The notes under the pieces: generated by a model
Told to the model about the DNA's origin: nothing
The model's database searches: none
What the model saw: the letters and a program-made list of their open reading frames with translations, nothing else
Shown: piece after piece, positions 9,791 through 21,056 of the stretch
How positions within the stretch are numbered: the stretch's first letter is position 1
Layout of the letters: each line of letters starts with the position of its first letter
Source: Pseudomonas cavernae
GTDB lineage: Bacteria > Pseudomonadota > Gammaproteobacteria > Pseudomonadales > Pseudomonadaceae
Assembly (NCBI RefSeq): GCF_003595175.1
Contig: NZ_CP032419.1
Location: 2,046,001 to 2,110,000 of the forward strand
DNA: 64,000 nt
Direction of reading: 5' to 3'
Translations under genes and position numbers: made by a program

Positions 9791-10310
9791 GCAGAACTCG
9801 TTAGCGCCGCCGGGGCGCGAATAGACGTATCTCGGCCGACCGCCGCGCGCTCAGGGCGTGGGGTGTCGGCATCCGTAGGGATGAGGCGGCAGGGGCTCGC
9901 GCTCAGGCGAGGCGAGCGGCATCCGGCGGGCGGGCGTGGCGGCAATGCCAGAGGGCCCAGAAGGCCAGTTCGGCGGGCAGGGCGGTGGTGGCTTGGCGAT
10001 TGTTCTTGCGCAGGCGCCCGGCATCCGGTGTGCGGGTGCTGGGTGTCGCAAGAGACGTGAAAATCGCGGCAAGCTGCATGAAGTGGCGTCGTGACGAGCC
10101 ACACGGGGCTCAACTAGCGGCAGGTTTGCACGGCGGCTATCGGCTGTTAAATCATATTTTTCATATGTTCAGTTCTGCGCTCGCTAAACTTATCGCGCGC
10201 CGATCAGCGCGTATCGGGGCGTGGCAGGCACGCGCCTGCCGCCATCTTTGTCGGCTAATCCCCTGTGGTAGACTCCGCGCTTTGCGCGCCCCTTCAACCC
10301 AAGGAAAACC
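9791..10310. other. Divergent intergenic region, glutamine synthetase-like / GntR
   Basis: 520 bases without a supported gene; a 108-codon minus frame (9787-10113) has poor composition and no family resemblance. An AT-rich dyad CATAT-TTTTC-ATATG lies at 10153-10167 in the middle of the divergent promoter space. A GntR ribosome site AAGGAA precedes 10311. Nothing else stands out. Confidence 0.5.
10153..10167. promoter_or_regulatory. AT-rich dyad in the divergent promoter
   Basis: CATAT and ATATG flank five bases within AAATCATATTTTTCATATG, a locally AT-rich patch between the glutamine synthetase-like gene and gntR. It could be an operator or part of a promoter; the protein that binds it is unknown. 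Confidence 0.3.
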
Positions 10311-10970
10311 ATGACCTTCAAGGCATCGGACAGCCTCGTCGAACAGATCGCCAACCACCTGGCCGAGCGCATCATTCGCGGCGAGTTGCAGGAGCGTGAG
10401 CGTATCCAGGAGCTGAAAGTCACCCAGGAATTGAATGTCAGCCGCGGCTCGGTGCGCGAGGCGCTGTTGCTGCTCGAGCGCCGCCATCTGGTGGTGATTC
10501 CGCCTCGGCGTGGGGCGCAGGTCAGCGAGTTGACCCCGCATAACGTCAAGAGCCTGTATGCCCTGGTGAGCGAACTGTACATCCTGCTCGCCAATGCGGT
10601 GGCCGAGCGCTGGCAGATCGAGGCCGACCTGGCGCCGTTCCGCGCCATCCAGCAGCGCTTGATCGACAGCGCCGAGCGTGGTGACATCCACGCCTTCGTC
10701 GCCGACAGCTTCAATGTCATGCGCGCCGGGCTGCCCTTCGCCGACAACCCCTACCTGCAGGAAACCCTGGACAACCTCCTGCCGGCGGTCAGCCGTTCCT
10801 ACCACCTGGCGCTGGAGCGGCGCAAAGCCAAGATGAGTCAGTTCCTCGAGGTGTTCGACGGCCTGCTGCAGGCGGTGATTGCCCGCGATCAGGTACAGAT
10901 TCGCGAACTGCTCAGTGCCTATGGCAAGCACAACTGCCAGACGGTGCTGGCCGCCCTGGCTGACCGGTAA
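10311..10970 (+). CDS. GntR family regulator (FCD subfamily)
   Basis: 219-residue DNA-binding regulator. The N-terminal winged helix runs from about 5 to 75 (LVEQIANHLAERIIRGEL, then VTQELNVSRGSVREALLLLERRHLV). The C-terminal all-helical FCD ligand domain spans about 95-210. It is positioned between the purine/amine catabolic genes and smc, as in other pseudomonads (from memory), so control of the xdh or polyamine genes is plausible. The ligand is not predictable here. Start ATG 10311 has AAGGAA 6 bases ahead. It ends 11 bases before smc, with which it may share a transcript. Confidence 0.9.
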   Translation: MTFKASDSLVEQIANHLAERIIRGELQERERIQELKVTQELNVSRGSVREALLLLERRHLVVIPPRRGAQVSELTPHNVKSLYALVSELYILLANAVAERWQIEADLAPFRAIQQRLIDSAERGDIHAFVADSFNVMRAGLPFADNPYLQETLDNLLPAVSRSYHLALERRKAKMSQFLEVFDGLLQAVIARDQVQIRELLSAYGKHNCQTVLAALADR

Positions 10971-10981
10971 GGGAACGGAAC

Positions 10982-13900
10982 ATGCGGCTCAAGTGCATCA
11001 AGCTGGCGGGCTTCAAGTCGTTCGTCGACCCCACCACCGTCAGCTTTCCGAGCAACATGGCCGCCGTGGTCGGGCCCAATGGTTGCGGCAAGTCCAACAT
11101 CATCGACGCCGTACGCTGGGTGATGGGCGAGAGTTCGGCGAAGAATCTCCGCGGCGAGTCGATGACCGACGTCATCTTCAACGGCTCCAACACCCGCAAG
11201 CCGGTGACCCAGGCCAGCATCGAGCTGATCTTCGACAACGCCGATGGCAGTCTCGGCGGCGAATACGCCCAGTACGCGGAAATCTCCATCCGTCGCCGCG
11301 TGACCCGCGACGGGCAGAACGTCTACTTCCTCAACGGCACCAAGTGCCGGCGCCGCGACATCACCGATATCTTCCTTGGCACCGGCCTCGGCCCGCGCAG
11401 CTACTCGATCATCGAGCAGGGAATGATTTCCAAGCTGATCGAGGCCAAGCCCGAGGATCTGCGCAATTTCATCGAGGAAGCCGCCGGCATCTCCAAGTAC
11501 AAGGAGCGCCGCCGCGAGACCGAGAACCGCATCCGCCGCACCCACGAGAACCTGGCGCGTCTGACCGACCTGCGCGAGGAACTGGAGCGCCAGCTGGAGC
11601 GCCTGCACCGGCAGGCCCAGGCGGCGGAGAAGTATCAGGAATACAAGGCCGAGGAGCGCCAGCTCAAGGCCCAGCTGGCGGCCCTGCGCTGGCAGGCGCT
11701 GAACCAGCAGGTCGGCCAGCGCGAGGCGGTGATCGGCAACCAGGAGGTCAGCTTCGAAGCGCTGGTGGCCGAGCAGCGCAATGCCGACGCCAGCATCGAG
11801 CGCCTGCGCGACGGCCATCACGACCTGTCCGAGCGCTTCAATCAGGTGCAGGGGCGCTTCTATTCGGTGGGTGGCGATATCGCCCGAGTCGAGCAGAGCA
11901 TCCAGCATGGCCAGCAACGTCTGCGCCAGCTGCAGGATGACCTCAACGAGGCCGAACGGGCGCGCCTGGAAACCGAATCGCACCTCGGCCACGACCGCAC
12001 CCTGCTCGCCACTCTCGGCGAGGAGCTGGACATGCTGGTCCCCGAACAGGAGATGAGCGCCGCCGCCGCCGAGGAAGCTTCCGCTCAATTGGAAGAGGCC
12101 GAAGGCGCCATGCACGCCTGGCAGGAGCAGTGGGACGCCTTCAACCAGCGTTCCGCCGAGCCGCGCCGGCAGGCCGAGCTGCAGCAGGCGCGCATCCAGC
12201 AGCTGGAGCAGAGTCTGGAGCGCCTGGCCGAGCGCCAGCGCCGCCTGGGCGACGAACACCGGCAACTGGCCGCCGACCCCGAGGACGCGGCGATCCTCGA
12301 ACTCGCCGAGCAGGTCGCCGCCAGCGAGCTGAATCTGGAAGAGCTGCATGCTGCCGAACTGGAACTGGTCGAGGGTTTGGAGCAGCTGCGCGGCGAACTG
12401 CAGCAGGCCGGCCAGGCCCAACAACAGGCGCAGGGCGAACTGCAGCGCTTGAACGGCCGCATCGCCTCGCTCGAGGCGCTACAACAGGCGGCGCTGAATC
12501 CCGGCAAGGGCGCGACCGAGTGGCTGCGCGAGCAGCAGCTGAGTGAGCGGCCGCGCCTGGCCGAGGGCTTGCGCGTCGAGCCGGGCTGGGAGCTGGCGGT
12601 GGAAACCGTGCTCGGCGCCGACCTGCAGGCGGTGCTGCTGGATGATTACGAAAGTCTCGATCTGGCTAGCTTCACTCAGGGCGATCTGCGCCTGGTCAGC
12701 CCGGCCAGGGGTGGCGTGCGGGTGGTCGGCAGCCTGCTCGACAAGGTCGAGGCCGGTGTCGACCTGGCGCCCTGGCTGGCCCGGGTCAAGCCGGTGGAGT
12801 CGCTCGACCAGGCCTTGGCTATGCGCGTCCAGCTAGCTGATGGCGACAGCCTGATCAGCCGCGACGGCTACTGGGTCGGCCGCCATTTCCTCCGCGTGCG
12901 GCGCGCCAGCGCAGCGGAAAGTGGCGTGCTGGCGCGCGGCCAGGAGCTGGAGCGCCTGAGCGGCGAGCGTGACGAGCGCGAAGCGACGCTGGCGGCTCTC
13001 GATGAACGTTTGCAGCAGCTGCGCGAGCGCCAGCGCCAGCAGGAAGAGACCCGCGAGCAGCAACGCCGCCGCCTGCAGGACGAGGCACGCCATCAGGGCG
13101 AACTGAAGGCGCAGCTGTCCGCCGGCCAGGCCAAGGTCGAGCAACTGACCTTGCGCCGCCGCCGTCTCGACGAGGAATTGCATGAGCTGGGCGAGCAGCG
13201 CGGCAGCGAACAGGAGCAACTCGGCGAATCGCGCCTGCAACTGCAGGACGCGCTGGACGCCATGGCCATCGACACCGAGCAGCGCGAGGCGCTGCTGGCG
13301 CAGCGCGACCAACTGCGCGAGCGCCTCGATCGTGTGCGCCAGGAATCGCGCCAGCACAAGGACCAGGCACATCAGCTGGCCGTGCGTCTGGGCTCGATCC
13401 GCGCCCAGCACGAGTCCACCCGCCAGGCCCTGGAGCGTCTCGAGCTGCAGTTCGCCCGCAGCCTCGAGCGCCGCGAGCAACTCACGCTGAACCTGGAGGA
13501 GGGCGCCGCGCCGCTCGAAGAGCTGCGCATGAAGCTGGAAGAGCTGCTGGAAAAGCGCATGGGCGTGGAGGACGAGCTCAAGCAGGCCCGTCTGGCCCTG
13601 GAGGACGCCGACCGCGAACTGCGCGACGCCGAGAAGCGCCGCACCCAGGCCGAGCAGCAGGCGCAACTGTTACGCGGCCAGCTCGAGCAGCAGCGCCTGG
13701 AATGGCAGGCCCTCAGCGTGCGGCGCAAGACCCTGCAGGATCAGTTGCTGGAAGACGGCTACGACCTGCACGGCGTGCTTGCCACCTTGCCCGGCGAGGC
13801 CAGCGAAAGTGCCTGGGAAGAAGAATTGGAGCGTCTGGCTGCGCGTATCCAGCGCCTCGGCCCGATCAACCTGGCGGCCATCGACGAATACCAGCAGCAG

Positions 13901-14470
13901 GGCGAGCGCAAGCGCTACCTGGATGCACAGAACGCCGACCTGGTGGAGGCGTTGGACACCCTGGAAAACGTCATCCGCAAGATCGACAAGGAAACCCGCA
14001 ACCGCTTCAAGGAAACCTTCGACCAGATCAACGGCGGCCTGCAGGCGCTGTTCCCGAAAGTCTTCGGCGGCGGCAACGCCTACCTGGAACTTACCGGCGA
14101 GGATCTACTCGATACCGGGGTGAGCATCATGGCTCGGCCGCCGGGCAAGAAGAACAGCACCATCCATCTGCTCTCGGGCGGGGAGAAGGCGTTGACCGCG
14201 CTGGCGCTGGTATTTGCCATCTTTCAGCTCAATCCGGCGCCATTCTGCATGCTCGACGAAGTGGACGCGCCGCTGGACGACGCTAACGTCGGCCGCTACG
14301 CGCGGCTGGTCAAGGAGATGTCGGAGAAGGTGCAGTTCATCTACATCACCCACAACAAGATCGCCATGGAAATGGCCGATCAACTGATGGGGGTGACCAT
14401 GCACGAGCCCGGTTGCTCGCGGCTGGTGGCGGTGGATGTGGAGGAGGCGTTGGCGATGGTCGAGGCCTGA
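10982..14470 (+). CDS. smc: Chromosome segregation ATPase SMC
   Basis: Condensin subunit of 1162 residues that compacts and separates chromosomes with ScpA/ScpB. The N-terminal ATP-binding half has Walker A GPNGCGKSN near 32-40 after KLAGFKSFVDPT. Long Gln/Glu/Arg/Leu-rich coiled coils run about 165-490 and 660-1000, with the hinge between (about 495-650, including the TVLGADLQAVLLDDYE segment). The C-terminal head has signature LLSGGEKALTALAL and Walker B FCMLDEVDAPLDDAN. Pseudomonads use SMC in addition to the MukB-like MksB (family knowledge), so this gene is expected. The ribosome site AAGGGAACGGA precedes ATG 10982. Confidence 0.97.
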   Translation: MRLKCIKLAGFKSFVDPTTVSFPSNMAAVVGPNGCGKSNIIDAVRWVMGESSAKNLRGESMTDVIFNGSNTRKPVTQASIELIFDNADGSLGGEYAQYAEISIRRRVTRDGQNVYFLNGTKCRRRDITDIFLGTGLGPRSYSIIEQGMISKLIEAKPEDLRNFIEEAAGISKYKERRRETENRIRRTHENLARLTDLREELERQLERLHRQAQAAEKYQEYKAEERQLKAQLAALRWQALNQQVGQREAVIGNQEVSFEALVAEQRNADASIERLRDGHHDLSERFNQVQGRFYSVGGDIARVEQSIQHGQQRLRQLQDDLNEAERARLETESHLGHDRTLLATLGEELDMLVPEQEMSAAAAEEASAQLEEAEGAMHAWQEQWDAFNQRSAEPRRQAELQQARIQQLEQSLERLAERQRRLGDEHRQLAADPEDAAILELAEQVAASELNLEELHAAELELVEGLEQLRGELQQAGQAQQQAQGELQRLNGRIASLEALQQAALNPGKGATEWLREQQLSERPRLAEGLRVEPGWELAVETVLGADLQAVLLDDYESLDLASFTQGDLRLVSPARGGVRVVGSLLDKVEAGVDLAPWLARVKPVESLDQALAMRVQLADGDSLISRDGYWVGRHFLRVRRASAAESGVLARGQELERLSGERDEREATLAALDERLQQLRERQRQQEETREQQRRRLQDEARHQGELKAQLSAGQAKVEQLTLRRRRLDEELHELGEQRGSEQEQLGESRLQLQDALDAMAIDTEQREALLAQRDQLRERLDRVRQESRQHKDQAHQLAVRLGSIRAQHESTRQALERLELQFARSLERREQLTLNLEEGAAPLEELRMKLEELLEKRMGVEDELKQARLALEDADRELRDAEKRRTQAEQQAQLLRGQLEQQRLEWQALSVRRKTLQDQLLEDGYDLHGVLATLPGEASESAWEEELERLAARIQRLGPINLAAIDEYQQQGERKRYLDAQNADLVEALDTLENVIRKIDKETRNRFKETFDQINGGLQALFPKVFGGGNAYLELTGEDLLDTGVSIMARPPGKKNSTIHLLSGGEKALTALALVFAIFQLNPAPFCMLDEVDAPLDDANVGRYARLVKEMSEKVQFIYITHNKIAMEMADQLMGVTMHEPGCSRLVAVDVEEALAMVEA

Positions 14471-14641
14471 GCCGGTGCAGTGGATTATGTGAACGACGGT
14501 GTAAAGTAGCCGTTCGTCGTGCTAGCTTAGGGCAAACTTTTAATATGCGCGGAAAATACCTGTAAGAACATACAGTTGTCCGCGTTTCAGGGGGCGAGGA
14601 CGCCCTTTCTTCATTATCATTTTCAGGGGTTAAGGGGTCAC

Positions 14642-17936
<3,295 letters not shown>

Positions 17937-18010
17937 GTGCCTGCTTCGTACAGAATCTGACACGCAGGCGGCAAAGCCTGGGGCGTGAAGGGTGCCCGGC
18001 GTTCACCTTT

Positions 18011-18040
18011 GTAGGATGGGTTGAGCGCAGCGATACCCAT
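18011..18040. repeat. Dispersed inverted repeat R1, left arm only
   Basis: The sequence starting GTAGGATGGGTTGAGCGCAG and ending CGATACCCAT is a full R1 left arm with no R1 right arm nearby. It is followed instead by a second repeat type at 18067-18139. This looks like a composite or truncated copy. Confidence 0.75.
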
Positions 18041-18066
18041 CGCACGGAGCCCGGCTCGGCGCCGCT

Positions 18067-18139
18067 GGTGGGTTACGCGGCGCGGATGCCTTGTCTTGGG
18101 GCCAAGCACTTTGCACTTGCGCCGCTAACCCACCCTACG
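18067..18139. repeat. Inverted repeat, GGTGGGTTACGCGGC type
   Basis: Left arm GGTGGGTTACGCGGC and right arm GCCGCTAACCCACC (with CTAC after it) enclose a loop of about 40 bases. The arm is shared with 6759-6786 and partly with the window edge (55-73). It lies downstream of ligA and upstream of the end of the membrane methyltransferase-like gene. Confidence 0.65.
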
Positions 18140-18163
18140 ATTGCGCCTGTCTGTCAAGGGGGG

Positions 18164-18222
18164 GTGACGCTTCACCCATCCAGCTTCTTGGCAAGGTTTG
18201 TTGGATGAAAAGCTCATCCACC
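18164..18222. repeat. Repeat arm GGTGACGCTTCACCC type
   Basis: GGGTGACGCTTCACCCATCC is itself a small dyad. It is followed by TTGGATGAAAAGCTCATCCACC, resembling the right half of the repeat at 18905-18976 on the other side of the neighbouring gene. The two sides share GGATGACGCTTCACC-like and GGATGAAAA-like cores. Confidence 0.5.
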
Positions 18223-18230
18223 TTATGGAT

Positions 18231-18851
18231 TTAAAATATGAGCGGAATAAGCCGGTAGCGCACGTCAATCATGTATTCACGGTACTGGGGGTCAAGAGCC
18301 AGGTGCCTTTCTTCCCGGAATATTCGTATGCAAAGAAGCCCTATGGTCACCGCATAGATAGCTACGTTCGCAAGAGTCGTATTTGTCAGTACATATCCGG
18401 TGAATATCAGGCAGTAACTCGCATAGATCGGGTGGCGGACGATGCGATACATCCAGGCTGTTTTGATTTTTCGCTTTGCCGCAACAAGCGCAAAACTGCG
18501 GTTAAGTGAGATTAGAGCCAATATCTGAATGCATGCCCCTGCAATAATCGCCGTGCTTGCCAAAGGCAGTATTCCCCATGAGGCTGGGCGAAAAAACAGT
18601 GGGGCGAATGTCCCGCCAATTGCTACCAGCCAATCGAAGGGAATGGTTGAGACAGTTTCTGGATCGCTTCGAAATATAAAAAATATGGCTGTCAGTGTTT
18701 CAGATAAACAAAATATTAGAGGTGAAAGTTCGTGCGTCTTCTGGAATTGCAAGATATGAGCGTAAGCGAACATCCCCCAAACGACCGCAAGGAACATTCC
18801 GCTGTAGAAATTGAGTCGACTTGATTGCAGTAATTTTGATGTTTGGCTCAT
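18231..18851 (-). CDS. Membrane protein, isoprenylcysteine carboxyl methyltransferase-like
   Basis: 206-residue integral membrane protein with about five to six hydrophobic segments (for example 15-35, 76-90, 97-117, 145-170). Near the C-terminus it has IVRHPIYASYCLIFTGY (about 136-152) and FREERHLALDPQYREYM (about 178-194), the RHP...(E)E pattern of the ICMT/PEMT-like methyltransferases of bacteria, which bind S-adenosylmethionine in the membrane. The substrate is unknown. Its base composition is clearly AT-richer than its neighbours, with runs such as TTGATTATTTTATTTTTG upstream. Dispersed repeats lie on both sides, suggesting acquisition. It does not belong to ligA or the tad locus by orientation or spacing. 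Confidence 0.75.
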   Translation of the reverse strand: MSQTSKLLQSSRLNFYSGMFLAVVWGMFAYAHILQFQKTHELSPLIFCLSETLTAIFFIFRSDPETVSTIPFDWLVAIGGTFAPLFFRPASWGILPLASTAIIAGACIQILALISLNRSFALVAAKRKIKTAWMYRIVRHPIYASYCLIFTGYVLTNTTLANVAIYAVTIGLLCIRIFREERHLALDPQYREYMIDVRYRLIPLIF

Positions 18852-18904
18852 ATAGGTCTGCTCTTTGATCGATGATTTTGTTGATTATTTTATTTTTGCA
18901 GTTT

Positions 18905-18976
18905 GTAGGTTGGATGACGCTTCACCTGTCCCCTTGGTAATCCCCTGGTGGATGAAAAAAGCGTAATCCACCCTAC
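18905..18976. repeat. Inverted repeat, GTAGGTTGGATGACGC type
   Basis: Outer ends GTAGGTTGGAT and ATCCACCCTAC pair imperfectly. The inner part has GACGCTTCACC and GGTGGATGAAA. It resembles the element at 18164-18222 on the other side of the membrane protein gene. Confidence 0.6.
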
Positions 18977-18988
18977 GGATCTAGACGC

Positions 18989-19864
18989 TCAGGCCTGTTC
19001 CCGTATGCCGGTCTGCAGCATTTCCTCGCGGGTGCTGCCCAGGCCCAGGTCTGTCCTGGTGGACTCCTTGTCCGGCCCTGCGCTGCGGTATTCGCTGGGC
19101 GTGCAGCCCATGTACTGCTTGAAGCTGCGGGCGAAGTAGGAGGGGTCCTTGAAGCCGGATTCGTAGCCGATGCTGGTGATGGGCATCTGGCTGTTGTTGA
19201 GCAATTCTTTGGCGAAATCCATGCGCTTGCGCAGGATGTATTCCATGAAGCCCACGCCGAGCTGCTCCTTGAACAGCCGACAGAAGCGAAAGGGCGTCAT
19301 GCCGCAGCGCTGGGCCAATTCCTTCTGGTCGATGCCCTCGTGGAAGTGCTGGTCGATGTGCAGCAGGGCCTTCTGCAGCGCGCGCTGTATCTGGTGTGAT
19401 TTGGTCAGCCGAATGCTGTCGGGTAGTGGACAGCCGCGCTCGATGCAGGGTTTGCTGGCGTGGACGGCGCCGCCTTGGCGCAAGGTCCGCAGTTGCTGCA
19501 GAGATTCCAGATAACGGGTCTTTTCGGCGCAGGGGAGTGGCAACACCAGGTATTCCCAAACGCCGGCGCGCATGGCCCATACAGCCAGTTCCTCGGAGTG
19601 TTGCACGGTGAACATGGTGATGGGGATCGACGGCGCTGTGCGCTTGACCTCCAGCAGCAGGTTGAGGCCGAGGGCGTCCGGACGGTCGAAGTGCATGCAG
19701 ATCATGTCGGGCTGCTGGTCATGCTCCGCATCCGTCACACTGGAGTCTCGTGCCAGCCGGCAATCGCAGGACGAGCGAAACTGGCCGATCAACTCCTCCG
19801 CCGAGCGGTCGTGCGTGAGATCGAGCCATAACAGCACTGGTTTACTGCCGGAATTGCACGCCAT
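18989..19864 (-). CDS. AraC-family regulator with degenerate receiver-like domain
   Basis: 291 residues. The C-terminal AraC/XylS double helix-turn-helix covers about 165-265 (IDQKELAQRCGMTPFRFCRLFKEQLG and ITSIGYESGFKDPSYFARSFKQYMG). The N-terminal 1-120 resembles a response-regulator receiver (PDMICMHFDRPDALGLNLLL, ITMFTVQHSEELAVWAMRAG). The aspartate that would be phosphorylated is replaced by His58, and the conserved Lys of the KP motif is Leu (LVLPLP), so phosphorylation is unlikely. It is divergent from flp, 382 bases away, and is the most likely local regulator of the Tad pilus genes (inference). Confidence 0.8.
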   Translation of the reverse strand: MACNSGSKPVLLWLDLTHDRSAEELIGQFRSSCDCRLARDSSVTDAEHDQQPDMICMHFDRPDALGLNLLLEVKRTAPSIPITMFTVQHSEELAVWAMRAGVWEYLVLPLPCAEKTRYLESLQQLRTLRQGGAVHASKPCIERGCPLPDSIRLTKSHQIQRALQKALLHIDQHFHEGIDQKELAQRCGMTPFRFCRLFKEQLGVGFMEYILRKRMDFAKELLNNSQMPITSIGYESGFKDPSYFARSFKQYMGCTPSEYRSAGPDKESTRTDLGLGSTREEMLQTGIREQA

Positions 19865-19970
19865 TTTCCCGAGCCCGCCCTGTTTTCTTATATGGCCCTT
19901 CCAGAAACTCTACGCAGAGCCTTGCGTTTCCCTGTTCTGCAGTATCGCCAATGTGCTATCAGGCTAAAGA

Positions 19971-19987
19971 CCTATTTCTGATATAGG
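19971..19987. promoter_or_regulatory. Dyad CCTAT-N7-ATAGG near the AraC start
   Basis: CCTATTTCTGATATAGG is an imperfect hairpin or operator 107 bases from the AraC-type gene start. GACC precedes it and AAGGTCG and CGGTCTA follow it. Possible autoregulatory site. Confidence 0.3.
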
Positions 19988-20119
19988 ACTAAGGTCGCAT
20001 ATGAATAACGGTCTAAAAACCAGCCGTGGGCGCCTGCTTGCGTCAAGGAATCGCCATTTTGCTTGGTTTGGCAGGGATTTCGCCGTTCGTCTGACGCTTT
20101 GTAGTGGGAAGGCCGGCGG

Positions 20120-20154
20120 GCAAAAAACTCCTAGCGATGCGCAAAAAACTCCTA
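20120..20154 (+). promoter_or_regulatory. Direct repeat GCAAAAAACTCCTA x2 ahead of flp
   Basis: The 14-base motif occurs exactly at 20120-20133 and 20141-20154, a 21-bp period (two helical turns), ending 92 bases before the flp start. The spacing puts both copies on one DNA face, as expected for activator half-sites of an AraC-type protein. Confidence 0.45.
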
Positions 20155-20246
20155 ACCCCGTTCACTCGCCGCTGACTAACTTGCAGACACGGCGCACAGC
20201 GTGCAGCCGGTTTTCGGCAAACCAATCAGCGAGTGAGGTGGGCGAA

Positions 20247-20474
20247 ATGAATCTGCAAACGATCAAAGGTGCGGTGATGAAGTTCGTCAAAGACGAGGAC
20301 GGGTTGACCATCGTGGAGTATGCGGTGGCCGGGGGACTGATCACAGTTGCGGCTGTTGGAGCCTTTGTCACGTTGGGCCAAAACGTGAACTCTAAGATCG
20401 GGTGTATGCGTGATGCCGTTGGAACAGGTGCAACTCCAGGCACCGCATGTGGTGGTGCTGCTCCTGCTCCTTAA
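20247..20474 (+). CDS. flp: Flp type IVb pilin
   Basis: Major pilin precursor of the Tad pilus, 75 residues from this start. Short leader MNLQTIKGAVMKFVKDEDG, then the processing site G|LTIVEYAVAGG: cleavage after Gly19 leaves the conserved Glu and Tyr at +5/+6 of the mature pilin. A 20-residue hydrophobic helix follows. The C-terminus has two cysteines (C53, C68) and an Ala/Pro/Gly-rich tail, longer than minimal Flp pilins. An in-frame upstream start (20001) would add 82 unlike residues and is rejected. GTGGGCG ahead of ATG 20247 is a weak ribosome site. Confidence 0.92.
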   Translation: MNLQTIKGAVMKFVKDEDGLTIVEYAVAGGLITVAAVGAFVTLGQNVNSKIGCMRDAVGTGATPGTACGGAAPAP

Positions 20475-20504
20475 CTAAGTGGTAACTCTGAGAGAGCGCT
20501 GGCG

Positions 20505-21041
20505 ATGTCAATGGAGCTGCTGCTTGGCAACATTTTACTGCTAGGACTGCTGGGTGCTGCGGTGGTGAGCGATCTATGCCGCCACCGCATCCCCAACTGG
20601 CTGGTGCTGTTAGGGCTGGCTCTCGGGCTGACTGGGCAGGTTCATGCTTTAGGTATAGCCGGCTTAGGCAGCGGCCTGCTGGGCCTGCTGGTCGGTTTCG
20701 TTGTTTTCCTTCCGTTTTATGTCTTGGGCGGAATGGCGGCGGGCGATGTGAAGCTGATGGCTATGGTCGGCAGTTTTCTGGCCCCTACAGCAGCCCTCTG
20801 GGCGGCAGCGTGCAGTTTGATGGCCGGTGGGCTCTGCGCCTTGTTGCTGGTACTAGTGCGCGGCCAGTTGCCACTGACCCTGTCTCGCTACCGGCTGAGC
20901 CTGATGGCCCGAGCCTATTTGGCTCCGGCGCCGGATGAAGTGGCGGGCCAACCCTTTCCCTACACGGTAGCCATCCTCCTGGGCACCTTGCTCAGTCTGT
21001 TCTGGCAACCCTTCGAACACTGGCAGCTGTTCGGCCACTAG
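20505..21041 (+). CDS. cpaA: Prepilin peptidase (A24, TadV/CpaA/FppA type)
   Basis: 178-residue membrane aspartic protease that cleaves the Flp leader and the pseudopilins. It lacks the N-terminal methylase domain of PilD, as expected for the Tad type. The active site aspartates are in VSDLCRHRIPNW (about D23) and the GMAAGDVKLMAMVG motif (about D84, variant of GxGD). About five to six membrane segments are visible. Located directly after flp with a 30-base gap. The start MSMELLLGN is at ATG 20505; a second ATG two codons later is possible. Confidence 0.93.
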   Translation: MSMELLLGNILLLGLLGAAVVSDLCRHRIPNWLVLLGLALGLTGQVHALGIAGLGSGLLGLLVGFVVFLPFYVLGGMAAGDVKLMAMVGSFLAPTAALWAAACSLMAGGLCALLLVLVRGQLPLTLSRYRLSLMARAYLAPAPDEVAGQPFPYTVAILLGTLLSLFWQPFEHWQLFGH

Positions 21042-21056
21042 CGCAGGAGGCCCATT

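Larger units (their letters stand above)
19865..20246. other. Divergent control region, AraC regulator / flp
   Basis: 382 bases without a convincing gene, although one plus frame runs into flp from 20001. Contents: an AT-rich dyad CCTAT-N7-ATAGG at 19971-19987 with several GGTC/GACC motifs nearby, and two exact 14-base direct repeats at 20120 and 20141. The length and repeats suggest a complex promoter for the pilin gene. Confidence 0.6.

Noticed and set aside
9787..10113. 108-codon minus frame before the glutamine synthetase-like gene
   Set aside because: Cys/Pro/Arg-rich composition typical of a shadow, no ribosome site, and it lies in the divergent promoter region.
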